Shown here in pieces: positions 19,360-33,800 of a stretch of DNA of 64,000 bases (the first letter of the stretch is position 1; each line of letters starts with the position of its first letter). Made by a program: the position numbers and the translations under genes. Source of the stretch: Telmatactis stephensoni (lineage: Eukaryota > Cnidaria > Anthozoa > Actiniaria > Isophelliidae); contig JALIZF010001796.1 of the NCBI GenBank assembly GCA_029948255.1, positions 172,001 to 236,000 on the forward strand, given 5' to 3'. Below the pieces are notes generated by a model. That model was not told the DNA's origin and did no database searches. It was given only the letters and a program-made list of their open reading frames with translations.

Positions 19360-22300
19360 ACATAATAGAAATAGTAAAATTGTAAATAGCAAACTGTTTA
19401 AAGAACAGGTTCCTAAAATGATAACTCGTGGATATTGAATACCGATGCGCGCTAGTGCGCTAGTAGATTTGACAGTCAAGGTGTGTGTGTAGCAGCCACT
19501 TTTCATATTCGATCCCCTACGTACAATTTGAAGGTGTTTGAGAAAAAAAGTACCTCTTTTATATAACTTTTTTAAAAAGTTGTCATGATACATCGTGGTG
19601 TTCGCATGGTGAACTGTCCAACTTGGCTAATCATACTTTATGCTCCCTTTTAGTGATCGCCTTGTCTTATAAGGAATCTGGTACACGACTTCAGTATTTT
19701 TTTAAAGTGCGATCTGCGTGCTTTTTCTTGCAGTTTACCGTTACATTTATGCCGGCATTTTTCTTGTTCACGTATCCTGTGAGAGTAAATATAAGAATGG
19801 ACCTTCAAATACATTTCTATCAATCGTAACCTTGGTCAGTATGTATGTGATCAGGGAATGATGGGATATCCTCTTCGCATAACGCATGCTACTATGTTGT
19901 TCACGTACTGACAAATCCCCAATACGCCTATTTCAAAAAAGGGCACACGATCGCCCACGTCACTGGATATCATGACTCCCTCCTGCAGAGTAACATTGAA
20001 TAAAGCAAAAGTCAGTAAAGCACTAATATTAAGCATCGGTAGTTCCTTCAGCTAAACCCTGGCCTCCCTGGAAGTCGACGGTGCGCTCTTTACCCCTCTC
20101 TTTCCATCAGTGCTCCGTTTTGATGGTATTTAAAGCTAATTAAAACTACACGGAATGGAAACAAGTCGAAACAGTGTGCAGTGATCCGACAGAGAATTGA
20201 ACGCAGGACCTCTCGCATCAGATAGCCGCGCACTAACCAACTGAGCTACACTTGCTCCTAAACTTGCTCCTTGAATTACCATATCGTTATTTAATTTTCA
20301 GAGTCTTCTCCTCCTGGACTGCAATATCCTGTTCTTTACGTCTTTGCCCTATCTTCTAACGATTCAGCTCACTTTGATCTATGGGCTTGTTGAGTATGCC
20401 ACTGAGCAGCCCTTTTGATGTCTTGCAAATTCCGCTCTTCTTGTGCTTGTTCTCTATTCCGATCTTTATTTAATTTCTCATCACTGACTTGTCGTCCATG
20501 GAACTAGCTTGCCCTCCATATCCCAGAAGTCTGCCCCAGTTGATAATCCTATCTAAAATATGACCCCTTTACTGAACCTAAAAACATTAAATGGTTGATA
20601 TTTTTAATGGATGATGTTTGACGTTCGTGCCTCTTAACTCTAAAGTGGTCTTCCCGTTCTTTCCGTCAGTGCTTCGTCCTACAGGTATTTCAAGCTACAC
20701 AGAGTAGTGCGAAAACGAGAATATAAGATACGACGAAAGGAGTCGAATTGTAAAACTCTGGCTTAGAAGGCCCATATATACCTGCTTACTGCATTACTGG
20801 CCTCTAGAATTGCTCTGCATTCTAATTGCTCTTACTAAATAAAATGCTTAACCAATAATTCTCTAGTGTTACTATTATCACTCTATCGTTGTTGTTGCTG
20901 CTGTTATATTCTTGTATGATTTAAACATTCTATATAAAGTGGTGTTCGTAGATGGCAAATTTGGAAAAATTACATCCTGTTAGCAACGCACCTAGGAATG
21001 AAAGTTACTCACTCACAGTAAGACCACAGGAAAAATGAAAGAATCCTGTGGTTGACTACACGCTGCAACCAGCTTGGAAACTGATTACACGTAACTCAAA
21101 CCAACAGCTAGCTAAAACATCATAACTTTTTGTATCTATATATTGGAGACTATGAATTAATATTTACTAGCAGTAGCCATGATTTTGTTATCTTTGATCA
21201 ATTACCATGGTTAATATGGTGACTTTTGAATGCTGTTTTCAAAAGGATTCATTTACAAGGACTATTTCCGTGGCAGCAGCAACAGCAGAGCAGTGGGCGT
21301 GGCTCCACCATTTCACTTCCTATCAAAGTGGGTTTCAGCAACTGTCACCCCCATGAAGAAACGACATTGTGAATCATGCAAAGAGATTAAAAATAAAAAA
21401 GGGAGAGGGAAATTGAAAGAAAGCGTTAAAAGGGAATGAATAAATAAATGGATGAGATAACTGAAAGAATAATGAATTGATACGAGATTTATAGAATATC
21501 TCATTAAGTACGGGTAAATCACAATTTAAGTTTAGTAAAGGTATAAGAGAAACAATCATATCAATACAGCGGTCAATTACTTGTGTTTTCGTTTATGCTT
21601 TATTTACTATGTAAGGTGGTTAACCAAATACCAAGACCGCAACCATGTAATCCAGCGTTTAGGCGATCAGTCCGTTTGATAGGACATTCGATTTAAGTTA
21701 AAAAAATAGCAATAAAAACACAAAAGCGCGCCACTTCTCACAAGCGCGACTATCATTTTCAAAGTGTTATTCTTTTCCTGTCAAGTCAAATACTTTTGAT
21801 TCCTACTTCCTTACTTTCCTTTTCAACACAAAGCGGCCCTTTACAAGCTTTTTGTGGAGGCATAATATATGTACAAGAGCATGTCACAAAGTGTCGTACA
21901 CAAGAAATCCTACGCATAAACTGAGGTTGTATTAGGATTTAAACCATCTGCACTTCTAATCGCAGGGGAGGAGCCCGACATAATGGCGACACTGTTTAAT
22001 AACTTAGGGTATGACCAGTTTAATAACAGATTGTCACTGAGTTAAAATACTTGAAATAAGATCAATCTGTCTTTCGTGATGTGGACTTCAATAAAACCAT
22101 CGAGAATATATGTATCAACTATTCGTTGAGTGCTTAAAAGTTTGTAGAAAAGATGGAGTAGAGATGGGTTTGATGACATTGTTAAAGACAAAACCCTCTG
22201 GAGTGTACTGGTACACCACTTATGTACCTAGTGGTTTTCAGGGATCACAAAGAACACATTATTAACGAGGGATGGGAGCTATTCATCAAATAACCAAATT

Positions 22301-25300
22301 TTAGACTGCTAACAAAAGTGGTTCGTGAAGCGGTGAAGTGTTTATGCTGTGATGTATTGATTGGGATGGAAAGCCCTCGAGCTATCATAATGTGTTCTTA
22401 TTGTGTTTTCGCAATTTCTTTGATGCTCGCAGCAGGAACTAGGACTATAACCAGAACATATGTTTTCACAGGTTCAAAGGAAAATCTAATTTCATCAAAA
22501 CGTTATAGAGTTCGAGCAGTTTGATACTAATAACATTCTTGGCTATCTTTTATATGCGTGCATTCTTGTTTCCAGTTTATCAGTTTTAATTACTCTAGTC
22601 TGGCGCGAGCAGCTAGAACATGAGACAAAGGCAGGCCTAGGTGAACGAGTTATAATAGAAATAATAATAACAAGGGAATATCTGTTTGAGCAAAACAACA
22701 TGATGCCATTCAAGCTTCTTTTGTTTTCTAGTCTCACTGACAAAGCCTAATTAGCTAGTATGCTATTGGACTCGAGCTCAATATTGGGCTTGTTTTATCG
22801 AACAGCCATTTTGGGGCCAAGAATCGAACTTATCAAGAATTGAACGTACGAAATGCATTCTTTAACGTGCTAATAATAAGAAGTTATGTTTTATTAGTAA
22901 ATAGACAATGGAAAATTTTTCTTTGAAATACTTTCGTTTTGGAAAGTTCTGGGGAAAAAATTTTTTTTTTTCTTCATTTCAAGTTTGGTTGTTAGTCATT
23001 AATTCCAGCAGCACGATATATAGCCAAGCTCAGCTTAAGATGTTTTGCCCTTGGACAATACAAATATATGTAAAGTTTCATCTCACACTGCGAACATGTG
23101 AGTCTTCTTTCAAGTTCACCTAGTGTCAAAACAAAGGATTGAAAAAGAGAAAGGGAAAATAGTTTATATCCACAAAGCACTATTCGTGAAATTACTTTTT
23201 GTCAAAGACAGGTTTTGAGAGGATAATGACATAAATAAACAAATTTATAAGAGCTACAAAGTAACATAAGAACAGTTTAGAATAAGGTATCAGTTGATTA
23301 ACGCTTGACTAGCCCGTCAACAATCCATGCCAACTGAGTGGGAACTGCATTCTTAAGCGTAAAAAAGCGTGTCTTTTGTCAAGTATTCTTTATTGTTAAT
23401 GATTTGAAGGACAAACAGACAATTTGTTCGAGCTCTTGCGGGATATTGTGTATTGTAAAGCGATTTGCAATGGCCACTACTCGAAAGCGTTCGAGCCGAT
23501 GCGCTGCGCAACCAGAAAAAGTTAAATTCTTCAGGAAGAATAATGACTGCTAGCGTTACAGCAATACAAGACAAGGTATACAACACTGCCTAATGCGGAG
23601 TGGTGTCAGCGCTGTTTGTTCTGGAATTCTCTATCGCGTTTTGTAAATTAGCTCTGAAACAAGTGTACTGCTCTTGGTCACTTTTATTGATTATTGACAA
23701 TAATGTACAAGTTTGAGACAAAACCAGGGTGTATTTGATACTATGTGGTGTTGATTAAATGAAGGAAAACAATTGACGCCTTCACGTCTACCGATCCACA
23801 GGAATTTCTAAGATGAATACAACAAAAAAATTAAATAATAATAAGCAATGTATTCTTAAATGTAGATCAAGTTCTTCAACTTTAATTAATCCCAACAGAC
23901 AGAAGTATTGGAGGAAGATAGGTAGAAAGGAATTATGAATTCAGTGTAAAGTTTCTAAACTCTAATTCACAAGTTTCTGTTCTAAACTTTCTATATTCTA
24001 TTTAATGATTTGTTATATATTCATGTAAGCGTTTACCGCCTAAGGTGTTTTAATGAAATTGAAAACTGAAATTCCAAGAGCTACCTTTGAATAAACAAAA
24101 AATGTGTAATTAGGTGAACTAAGAATATTTAGAAAAATTAAGGGAGGCCCTTGTGTCTTGATTCCATATAAATATTATACAATTTGACAAACATATGTTG
24201 TATATATTCACAAGGCCTACTAAAGCAAAGTTTTCAAGACATGCAAAGCCACTCAAGCAATATGCTTTCTCTCTCTCTCTAATTTGACAAAGAACTTAAT
24301 TTAAGTTCTGTTATTTGAACATCTTTAAATTTCCGATATGAAAAGAGACTTTTCTCTATGATAATACTTTTCAACAAAAGTGAGATTTTGGGGATATATA
24401 TAGATATATACATATATTGCTCTGAACAGAAAACAACAATAGAATGTACAATGAAAATTTGAATTTTCTTTTAGAACTTATAGAGCTAACGGTAATATAT
24501 AGAGTAAATCTTTATGGCATAGACCTCTATACTTGTAGATTTCTAAGGCCTTTCTAGAATGAAAGTTGTCTTTAGTTCTTGTGAGCTTACTTTTACTGTA
24601 GTAGTAGAGATTGGACAATTAACAAGTACTAGTATCTTCTGTCAACCTTGACCTCGTGTATCTAGAAAACAAATACAAGAATATATCATTATTACTCTAT
24701 CATTTCTTACAATGACTTTTATAGGTATTTGTAGAATACCCTGTCATGACTTTTATTATTTTAATTTTTTTACTAAATGTTGTAATATGACAAGAACTGC
24801 CCGTTAAGAACTTTGGGACTGATGCATAAACAATCTAAATGTCATAGAACTCTAGCAGTAACGAAATGAATTATCGAATGGTGGGCGGAAGAGCGAGCAC
24901 AGCGAGACTTCGACGAAACAAAATGAAAGTTTTTCAAGCACGATTCAAGTGATAAATAGTCAAATTAATTTGATTGTGATAAGGCAAAGAAAATAAAAAA
25001 GAACATAAAAAAGTTTTACGTGAAAAAGCAGGGGTAGAGTTTTGACAAAGAGTGTTGACAGACGACCTATGAGTTCTGTAAACACGTAATCCCTACTGCA
25101 TGTCGCAGGTGGGGGAAATTTTTGTTCAACTTTAAGAAGAATAGCTGTTTAGCGTTCTTTTTGGCACTTGTATTGAAATCACAAGATTATAATACTGATA
25201 AAGAACTATTTACGTACACTTTAGAAACATCGCTGAAAGCAAATCTTATGTCAACAAATCCAAGCTCATCAATTCATAACGAAGGATTGTCAAAAAAGCG

Positions 25301-26652
25301 ATTCTGTAAATTAATTTAGATTTGCACCGATCAAGTCTTCGCGAACCAAGCACGTGTTGAGTCAAAGTTAACAAAGTAAGCCAAAACATTTAATCGTAAT
25401 AAACGCACTTAGGATTTTCATAACATTTCAACAATAAAAACGGTTTTTCTGTTTTGTTATAGAAAACTACGATGATAAGCCTAACAGAACACGCGACTAA
25501 ATGCTTGACAAAGTTTGACCATGCGTTGTGCATGTGGCATGGAGTACACTGCGCTTAACATTGCCTCCACGTTTTTGAAGAGAACTCATTAAACAGACTT
25601 GTAAATACTGAAGTAGGCTAGTAACTCTGGATAAGACTTGATCATAACTAGGGAATATCAACAACCATTCGATTATCCCGTCCATAATTATGCAGGAATG
25701 GGCCAAAATAAATACATTTTAACTAAGATTTCCGCCGTAAAAACGGCTGGCGTTAACTGTCTCTACAAGAGAATCACTACAAAGTAAACAGTAGAAGCAA
25801 AGACGAGAGAGTTTTGGATGGATACAATGAAAAATTGTTTTGTTCCATGTCTTGACGTAACCACTTGTTTTATCGCATTAACTGAATTACAATCTTTGCA
25901 TAACAATAAACTCTTCTATGAGTGTTAGTTTGAGGCCAAAGATTAGCGTATTGTTGAATACGAGACAACTAAGTTCATAACAAATCCCAGTACATATCGC
26001 GGGAAAACCCATTCAAACTTCAACAGGTTTTACTTTGCTAAAATCGTTGGCAGATAAATTGACAGTTTGTTTGTCGGTTCTTTGGTTCACTACCAAAATG
26101 CGCATATATTAAAAAAGCCCAAAGCATTGCGCTTTCGAGTTATATCTTGTTGAAACCGTTTCAGCTTTCGTTTTTGCCTGTGGCTAGAACAAATTAGGCA
26201 ACGATCAGGGGATCTTGAAAACACTAGTAATGGTTTCGATGTGTTAAGAACGTTATTGTGCGGTTTGTCAACGAAGAGTCATTATACACTGTAAACCAGA
26301 AATTGCGTCTCATTAAACTGCATTTATCACAAGCTCGTGCTCGTTCTAATAATCGGAAATTTGTTTTGTGAAAGGACTTGACCGTCCTTCTTCTCGACCA
26401 CTATGACGCTATTTGACACACGGAATTAAAATATACTTAAACACAATGTACTCTCACAAAATCACTTTGTCTTCAAATTAGAGTAAATATCAAAAAACCT
26501 ATTGTCCCGGTTTCAGTGCTGATAAAGAAAAAAACTCTTCGAATCCCGACAAAAGTTTAAGCATGTTGGCAGCGTCGAGGTGAAAAATTACTCAGCACAT
26601 TTTCTAATCTACATAAGTTAGCTCTACACAATGTTTATATAAAGTTATAGCA
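19360..26652. other. Intergenic region between COG4 and the Sox gene
   Basis: No exon chain or protein similarity is seen. An AATAAA at 19999-20004 could end the COG4 transcript. Short open frames here look random in composition. A tRNA-SINE-like piece lies near 20040-20260. The rest is AT-rich single-copy-looking sequence that may hold regulatory DNA for either neighbour. Confidence 0.6.
20040..20260 (-). mobile_element. tRNA-derived SINE (minus strand)
   Basis: On the minus strand, TAGCTCAGTTGGTTAGTGCG is a good A box. It is followed at the right spacing by CGTTCAATTCTC, a B-box variant, giving a degenerate tRNA head. Downstream sequence resembles pieces at 20650-20700 and 41360-41500. It is unlikely to be a functional tRNA, as the acceptor stem does not pair. 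Confidence 0.6.
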
Positions 26653-27450
26653 CTATACCGGAACGTAGGTGACTGCTCTTGATAGGTCTTGCTGGGGTTG
26701 CCAAACTCGCTGGTTGCTCAGCTCCGATGTAGAAAAACCACCATTATGTTTGGACTGTACAGGGTCAGGACTTGTTACTGGAGGACTAGGATTTCCATTA
26801 GATTTCAAGCTACGACTATCTTCCACTGCTGAGATTCTATGCTGAACTTGAGAGTGAATAGGACCTTGATAAATCTGACTTCCATACAGAGGTCTACCGG
26901 GCATCATCTCGCTTGCGCGGAAAGAGTGTGAGTGCGCCGAGTCAAATATTTGGCGCGAAGACGATACAGATCCACCGGTTGAAACATTGGGATATATCAC
27001 TGGATAGCCAGGCGAGTGATGAAATGGTGGACCTCCATTCATTTTAGAATACATTGGGTCTGAGGACAAAGCCACTGAATGAGCTATTGTTTGAGGCAAT
27101 TGATTCGTCGAGAATTTATCAACCGCCATCATAGAAGTCGGGTACGGTGAGCCGAACACCGGTGTTGTTAGTCCGTCTTTCTTCTGCAGTGATTTAGGCT
27201 TGCGCCTCTTTGGTTTGTATTTGTAGTCTGGGTGTTCTTGGATATGCACTGCTTGTAATCTTTTAGCCTCTGCTACAAACGGTTCTTTCTCTTCTGGTGT
27301 TAGACCTTTCCACTCGACTCCCAATCTTTTGCTGATTTCAGAGTTATGCATTCTTGGATCTTGAATCGCGTACTTTTTTCTCATTCCGCGACTCCACACC
27401 ATAAACGCGTTCATGGGTCTCTTAACGTGACCTTCTTCCTGCTTGCCCAT
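26653..27450 (-). CDS. SoxB-group HMG-box transcription factor, single exon
   Basis: A 265-aa protein from ATG at 27450 to the stop at 26653, no intron. Upstream in frame there is only a GTG and then a TGA, so 27450 is the likely start. The HMG box begins within the first ten residues: [20 protein letters not shown], then [14 protein letters not shown], then [24 protein letters not shown] is the Sox signature, and [18 protein letters not shown] after the box is the B-group extension, closest in feel to SoxB2 (Sox14/21). The box is divergent from canonical SoxB in its middle ([13 protein letters not shown] instead of RGQRRKMAQENPK). The remainder is Ser/Pro-rich without a known domain. It should bind ACAAT-type sites in the nucleus and act in development, in cnidarians often in neurogenesis. 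The subgroup needs a tree. Confidence 0.9.
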   Translation of the reverse strand: MGKQEEGHVKRPMNAFMVWSRGMRKKYAIQDPRMHNSEISKRLGVEWKGLTPEEKEPFVAEAKRLQAVHIQEHPDYKYKPKRRKPKSLQKKDGLTTPVFGSPYPTSMMAVDKFSTNQLPQTIAHSVALSSDPMYSKMNGGPPFHHSPGYPVIYPNVSTGGSVSSSRQIFDSAHSHSFRASEMMPGRPLYGSQIYQGPIHSQVQHRISAVEDSRSLKSNGNPSPPVTSPDPVQSKHNGGFSTSELSNQRVWQPQQDLSRAVTYVPV

Positions 27451-27830
27451 GACTGTAGCTGATTGATATGGTTTACTAATAAGAGCTCTGCTCACTAGCT
27501 CGGCTCAACTCAAATGTTACCAAAGGAGCAACCTCGTTGTATTATGACCCGACCGGCGCTAAGCATACACACCTCAAGGCGTGATTATGGCTGATGGGTA
27601 TAATGATATAATAGGACAATGCTAATATTTCATTTCAATAATAATACAAGGAGTAAACAATAGGTGTTAATTATTTGACCATGAATTATGCATATAGTCC
27701 TGCTTGACCAATAGCAAACCAGAAAAGCTCGTCGGTAACCCCTTGTGATAATTCCGCTTATGCACGTGTCCAAGAGAGCCAAAAGTCGAAGCTCACACTT
27801 GTCAACCACGCATAATTTATAGGCGAGTTT
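27451..27830 (-). promoter_or_regulatory. Probable Sox promoter-proximal region
   Basis: Upstream of the Sox start on the minus strand are an inverted CCAAT box (CTATTGGTC, about 27708-27716) and a TATA-like stretch. An AACAATAG at about 27657-27664 on plus is a good Sox-binding word and could mean autoregulation. All inference from motifs. Confidence 0.35.
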
Positions 27831-30800
27831 TGCAAAGTCAGAGAATTTCTTAGCTGGGAGGAATTTGTGTTGGAATAATTTGAAGTTTTTTGGAGTATTT
27901 GTTTTTTAATTCATAGGATATTCAAATGATGGCATTGTTAATGGAGAATTGCGACACCTGCATAGTGAGTCGCAGGTGCGCTGACTTGAACATTTCCATT
28001 CTAATAATGTGTTCCGCTCAATGAGTCTGTACCCATCTGCGGTCTCGGCCATTGTTCTACCTACACGTGTTTCATTAAGGCTTTACCTCACTCTTCTGGG
28101 TCTTTGTCATCTTTCTTTAAAGAGATTTACAAGCCTTTCAGCCTTTTCTCTATTTAATGGACTTCGGCGAAGTGATTTACATAATGAAACCACAGCATTG
28201 TGGTAAAAATTATCGCTCTGTACACCGTTTCGCCGAGGTCAATTGAACTTGATTGAAGATCCTATAATAAAATATTACCTAGAGAATTATCGCACGGTTA
28301 TTAAACAATGACAAACATGACAAAAGTTGGGTGAGATTTGGCAAAGGTTTTATTGTAGTTTCAATCAGTTTTTTCTCATTTGGTTGGGTTTTGAGTACAT
28401 TAACCAGGAGAGTAAGCAATTAGATCTAATTCGCTGATAGCAGCCCTCATATTTGCAGTGCCATTAAATTCTCGGGTTAAGATCGATTTACACCTCAAGA
28501 TAAACATTTTAGAATCAAGCTCCCGTAATCGGTATTGTGATGTTGTGAGGGCTATTGTCAGCAGTGAAACATAATTGCATAGACTTTCTTCATATATGTA
28601 TGGTTTTTTTTGATTCGTACCTATGTCGTCTTCCCAGTCTAGATTGTTTACCCTGGCAAACTTGTATGACAGGACCATTCAAAAATATGAAAGCAAAGAG
28701 AAAAGCGTTTTCACTTTTTTTAATATATCTAAAAATGTTTATTTGTAAACTGAAATGGAATAAAAATGTAGTTTCTGACAAATATCGACATTCGATTCTG
28801 TTAGATTTTCTTCGATGTTTATTCTTCCAATCATAGAACAATAGACCGAATTAATTATGTTATTTACGGAGAAGGAGCTAGTCAATTAGAAAGGGAGGAA
28901 ATGCAGAGAACAAAATGGAAGGTGTAAAACCATTCCGATTGACCAACTTGTTTCCTGTCACCAGAAAAACACACAATTTAAAAAGAAGCGATAATTAAAA
29001 AAAGAGTTTGGGTAGAATTGTCTGTAATAACACATGAACTGGGATAAGTAGGAAAAATAACATCAAAAAGTAATAAGTATAAAAGTGAGTAAACATCAAA
29101 CTGCAGCATAAAATAAATTGTTTTCGCCGAGAAATTAAAAATCGACTTCATTAATGTTCATAAAGATATCTTACTAGTGGCACTAGTAGTAAGTATCTCA
29201 TTTGTCAGGATTCGCCTTGAAGGCCATTTCACGATCTAGCGCTGCTGATACAGATGTTGAGGTTTGTGGTAAAATCGTACGAACCTGATTCTTTAGAAAC
29301 AATAGCTCAACACAAGAACGAGTTGAACTTTAAAAAATAAACCAAGCAAAACAATACCTCAGTCAAGTCGGTATTATTTCACCGCGATATTTACTATTTC
29401 ATACGCATTATTATAAAGAGAACTACAAACTATTATGATGCAGAAAAGTAGCACTTTATTTGAGTATGTAATAACCGATTATCCCCAAGCTGTTTGGTAA
29501 TTATGGACCATCTTTCTTGGGGGTGGATAAGTGGGCAAAACCATCATACTCAAAAACTGAAAATTCACCCTTCGAATTCTAACGGAGACAATTCAAATCC
29601 AAGAAGAATCCAATCGACACAATTATTTTTAAACGACGGTTGGGGGTAATAATCGCTACTTGAATTGCTGAAACTATCCCGTAGAGTATTGGACTCCAAA
29701 TTCAACTTTTGAAAGCAACTTTCAAACAAAACAAAACCCTTCAACACAAAAAGACTAGCTGTAAAATTGTAAAAATATTGCAGAAGAACAAAGTCACACG
29801 CCGGTGTAAGCCTATTGGTATTCATGATAGGACTAAGCAATAGCATTACAAAAGAACTCAGTAATAAAATATTACAAGCAATATTTACATATTCACTGTG
29901 TCTATTCTATCAGAAAGACAGAAAAAAAGGACATAACATTCTTACGGTACGAAGACTGATAGCGGTTTATTCAGAGGGAGAAAACTCAGTCCAAAGAAAA
30001 ATCAACGCCGCAAAGGCGGAAACTCGGTAACTACTGTAGTTTCGCGTTAATCAGAACAAACAAAACAAGAGAAGCTCGACAACCTCAAGTCCTATTTCAA
30101 GTGTAAAGTAATTAGTAAGTAAGTAAAGTAAAACTCTAAAATCCCAACTTCTCTCTGCACCAAGAACAGGGCGGGAGAACGGTCTAGGCTTTGATGACAG
30201 GAAATTTTTGATGATAGTATCTAATCGATCACCTGTCGTCGACTAGCGGATTATTGGACTGCTTAATAGAAAGATTTAGTTCAGTGCTAGTGACTAATGA
30301 TTGTAGAGCTAACTGGTACATGTAGTGGTACATTAGAGAAAATCCACCGATTATCAAACATGATATGAAAACCTATTCTAAAAAACCGCAACGCTTTTAT
30401 GCTTTATACAGAAGCACGCAAATAATGACCAGAAAACCAAGTAGATATATGGATAGTAATAATAATAAGATTAATTTAAAACGACTGGCTTGGTGGAGAC
30501 TATATGGTATCCAAGAAACTTTGAGCAGCTGTCAAAAATGTTGAATTTTGCCGTTTTCTTCCCGTCTAATTGCGTGAAGATGAGCTAAAGTAGTTAATGC
30601 AGGTAGCCAGGGTCACAATAACGATGGTAGATAGAAGATACCTAAATACAAGGGATTGGCTGCTAACTTATCTTGGTATTGATAGAAGTTTTGAGTCAAA
30701 GTGACGTCTTATACACCTGTAAAATAGACTTTGAGCTGAAATACAACACTATTGATGTCCCTCAAGCGCATTTTGAAACATTTTATTCTTCCGCAGGGAG

Positions 30801-33800
30801 GAAATAAAGTAATATTTTTTTTAGTTGAGTCTAGTCATCATATACTTGATCAAATTTATACGAAAAACCACAACAAAAAGTGTCGATTTCAATGTTTACT
30901 CTAAATCCCTTTAAGAGTGTGTAGGGCTCGAGTTTTTTACTTCATCACTTATCTGCGTGGAAGAACTGATCAGAAATTAACGGCGTTAATTGGGCTGCGT
31001 TCGATGCCTGCGGGTCCTTGTGTATCGATAGAAGGACCAACAATTTTATAATAGCTTCAAGAGTACAAGACTTTACTTTAAAAGCGAAAAAAACATGCGT
31101 TTATGATAGGCATTTAATAAAATCTTACTCAAATCAAGTAGAGTTTTTAAAATAACATCAGCTTAATTTCGTGGTGTTTTTTTGACGGGTTTAAAATATA
31201 AGGTTCCTAAGGGGCACCTAAGAACATAATGTCAAACTTCAGTGAATATTACACTTTTAGTCAAGAGTTTATTTCCCATACACTTTATGTCATATTGGAT
31301 ATAAAAAGCAAACATTTGCTTGCATTGCCAACTTCCCACTCATTTCAAATTCGGTTACTTCAAAGTTAAAATAAAACTCGAAAAAACATGTTAGGAGAAT
31401 TATAAAAGCATTAAACTAATAATCTAAAAACAGCAGGGTTTTAAAAAAGAAAAATTGATCAGTAGTTAATTGCGAGGAAAAATATTCACAAAGGTGAACT
31501 CTAATTGAACATTTTATTTTTTATCCAAGAATCGTTGGTGTTGGAGCAGGGGAAATTGCTCATTTTAGTTGGTCTAAATACAATAAAAAAGCAGACGTTC
31601 TGCTAACAAACCTTTGATAACAGCTTTTATTCCAAGAATAATACTTCAATCTGCGTGTGAACTACAAAACGCGTGGAAAAAGCTTTGAAAAAAGATTAAG
31701 ATGAATAGACTTTTTTCTCAAGTACATAAACACAGTACATAAAAGCCCACATTTACAACAAACATAGAATAAAAGCCCATCAAAAAATAATTGCATGGAA
31801 TTTAACTGTTTTTACTTGGCAATTAGTGATCATCTGATGTGCAGTAATTTCGCTCAAATCACTCCAAATTAGCAAGAGAAAAACTTCAACAGCTTAACAA
31901 AAACATCACATTTCTTTTATAAACGACTCGAAAATTTAGTGAATTGCCATTGTGGACAGCCTGTGGGATTATGGAGCGGAACACAAGCGTTTTCCAAAAG
32001 GAACGGACTACAGTTGAACAACAATACCTGGCTTTTACTATTTTGTAAAATTAGCGTTGCATTAATGGTATAGATCCACCCTTTTACCGGTGTTTGAAGC
32101 GCTAACACGGAACTTTTCATGTTCCCTTCGCTTTATCACAAAAAGGACAACACTGAACTGCTTTTGAATTACTTCGTTTGGTGCATGTTGATCACTTTAG
32201 CTGCAACCTTTCTATGAGTTCTAGAAAATAATTAACGATATGAAAATCGTTGTATTCATAAGGTTGCTAGACTAAACTGGCCAGAACAATACTTGTACAA
32301 GACAAGACCTAACTAAGTCAATAAAAAAGGGCGACAGACAACTAAAGAAAATGTAAATACTGAAGAAAATATATTCTATTTGTACACTCTAATATGGTCA
32401 TGGTTTGCAGTTCTATCGAAAAGAAAAAAGACAAAACAGCAAGGTGGTTTGTTTTAGTGCGGTACCAAGAAAGGTTTGCAGTTTTCTTTAAGAGGAAGTA
32501 GCTCGTTAAAGGGGCAATAGCGATTAATAAAGCAAACAAGAAATAAAATGAACACACAAAGTGCCGATCCAATTGGGATAAAAACACTAGTTATTAGAAA
32601 ACAGTTTTTTTTTTTAAACAATTATTATTTTCATTTTATTAGCAAAGGAAGGCAATGAAAATTAAGATAATACTTTGTCATTTTGAGAAATCAAAGTAAT
32701 TTATTTTACTGAGGACAAGCAAAAATCTCGCTTCAAACATTAGAAAATAACAATTTCTTAATCAATCTGAGTAAAATCAAAGTGAACTGCAATATTTATA
32801 GAGAAAACACGAAGCTTGAATTGGACTGGTTATTTTTCTTGACTATTAAATTTAGCAGCCCTAGGGTAATCGTAATATCATAAACATTATGTTCAACGAG
32901 GTTTCTCGATGTTTGTAGCAACAAATCAAGATAAAACTACCTGCATTAGATTTATATTAAACCTACTGTCAATAGGCCAAATCGATTTCCAGTTCTTGTA
33001 ATTACCAACTGAGGACCAAGACGTATTTGGCAGAATTAGTAGCGCAAGAGTATTAGCTTATCATGAGTACGAAGATATTACTGAGAAGTGTCGGTGAATG
33101 ATATTGCCTAAGGTTATGCTAGTATCAAAATAAATCCATACGAACTTAACGCTTTTAAAACTGGCCAGGAGAAACATGCGTCAAGTGTGTGATGGTCATG
33201 TTTTGTTCTACAAAATGCAGACGTCTGCTTTAAAACCACAAGATGTAAAACAAAGTACCACATAACGTGCTCACAAAGATTTACACTGATTTTTTCATAT
33301 ATGATGGCTTACTATCAAGTTAGTTTGGGGGTATTTACCTAAAGGTACTGCTCCCAAAATTGGTTCACTGGGATACATATAGAAACTACTATATAATCAC
33401 AAACAAAATAGCAATCACTTTCCATTATTAAGTATGAAATATTCAACTGTTATAAAAAGCATTTTAAAATATATTTTCAAGATAAAATTTCTGCCATTTT
33501 TTTGCTTATGATGATTAGTGTTCTGTATGAAAGAGAACTTTGAATGGCTTCGTTCACGAGGACAAGAAAAGACAGACATTTTATAGTAGGTTCCTATACA
33601 CAAAACTATGTTATTGTTACTATTCTTATAAAAGTGATCATATATATATATTCCACTCGTGCGTACAACAAAGAAAGTCTGGACTCATGAATGCTTCAAA
33701 TCGTTTCTTTTATGTCTTACATTCAAAGTCCGTTGTTTGACAAACAAGGAGTGCTTTGTGCTGGCATTAGTTTGGTATATTTCTTGTGTGTTGATACCAT

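Noticed and set aside
26653..27495. 280-aa form of the Sox protein starting at 27495
   Set aside because: The codon at 27495 is GTG and an in-frame TGA lies just upstream; the first ATG is at 27450.
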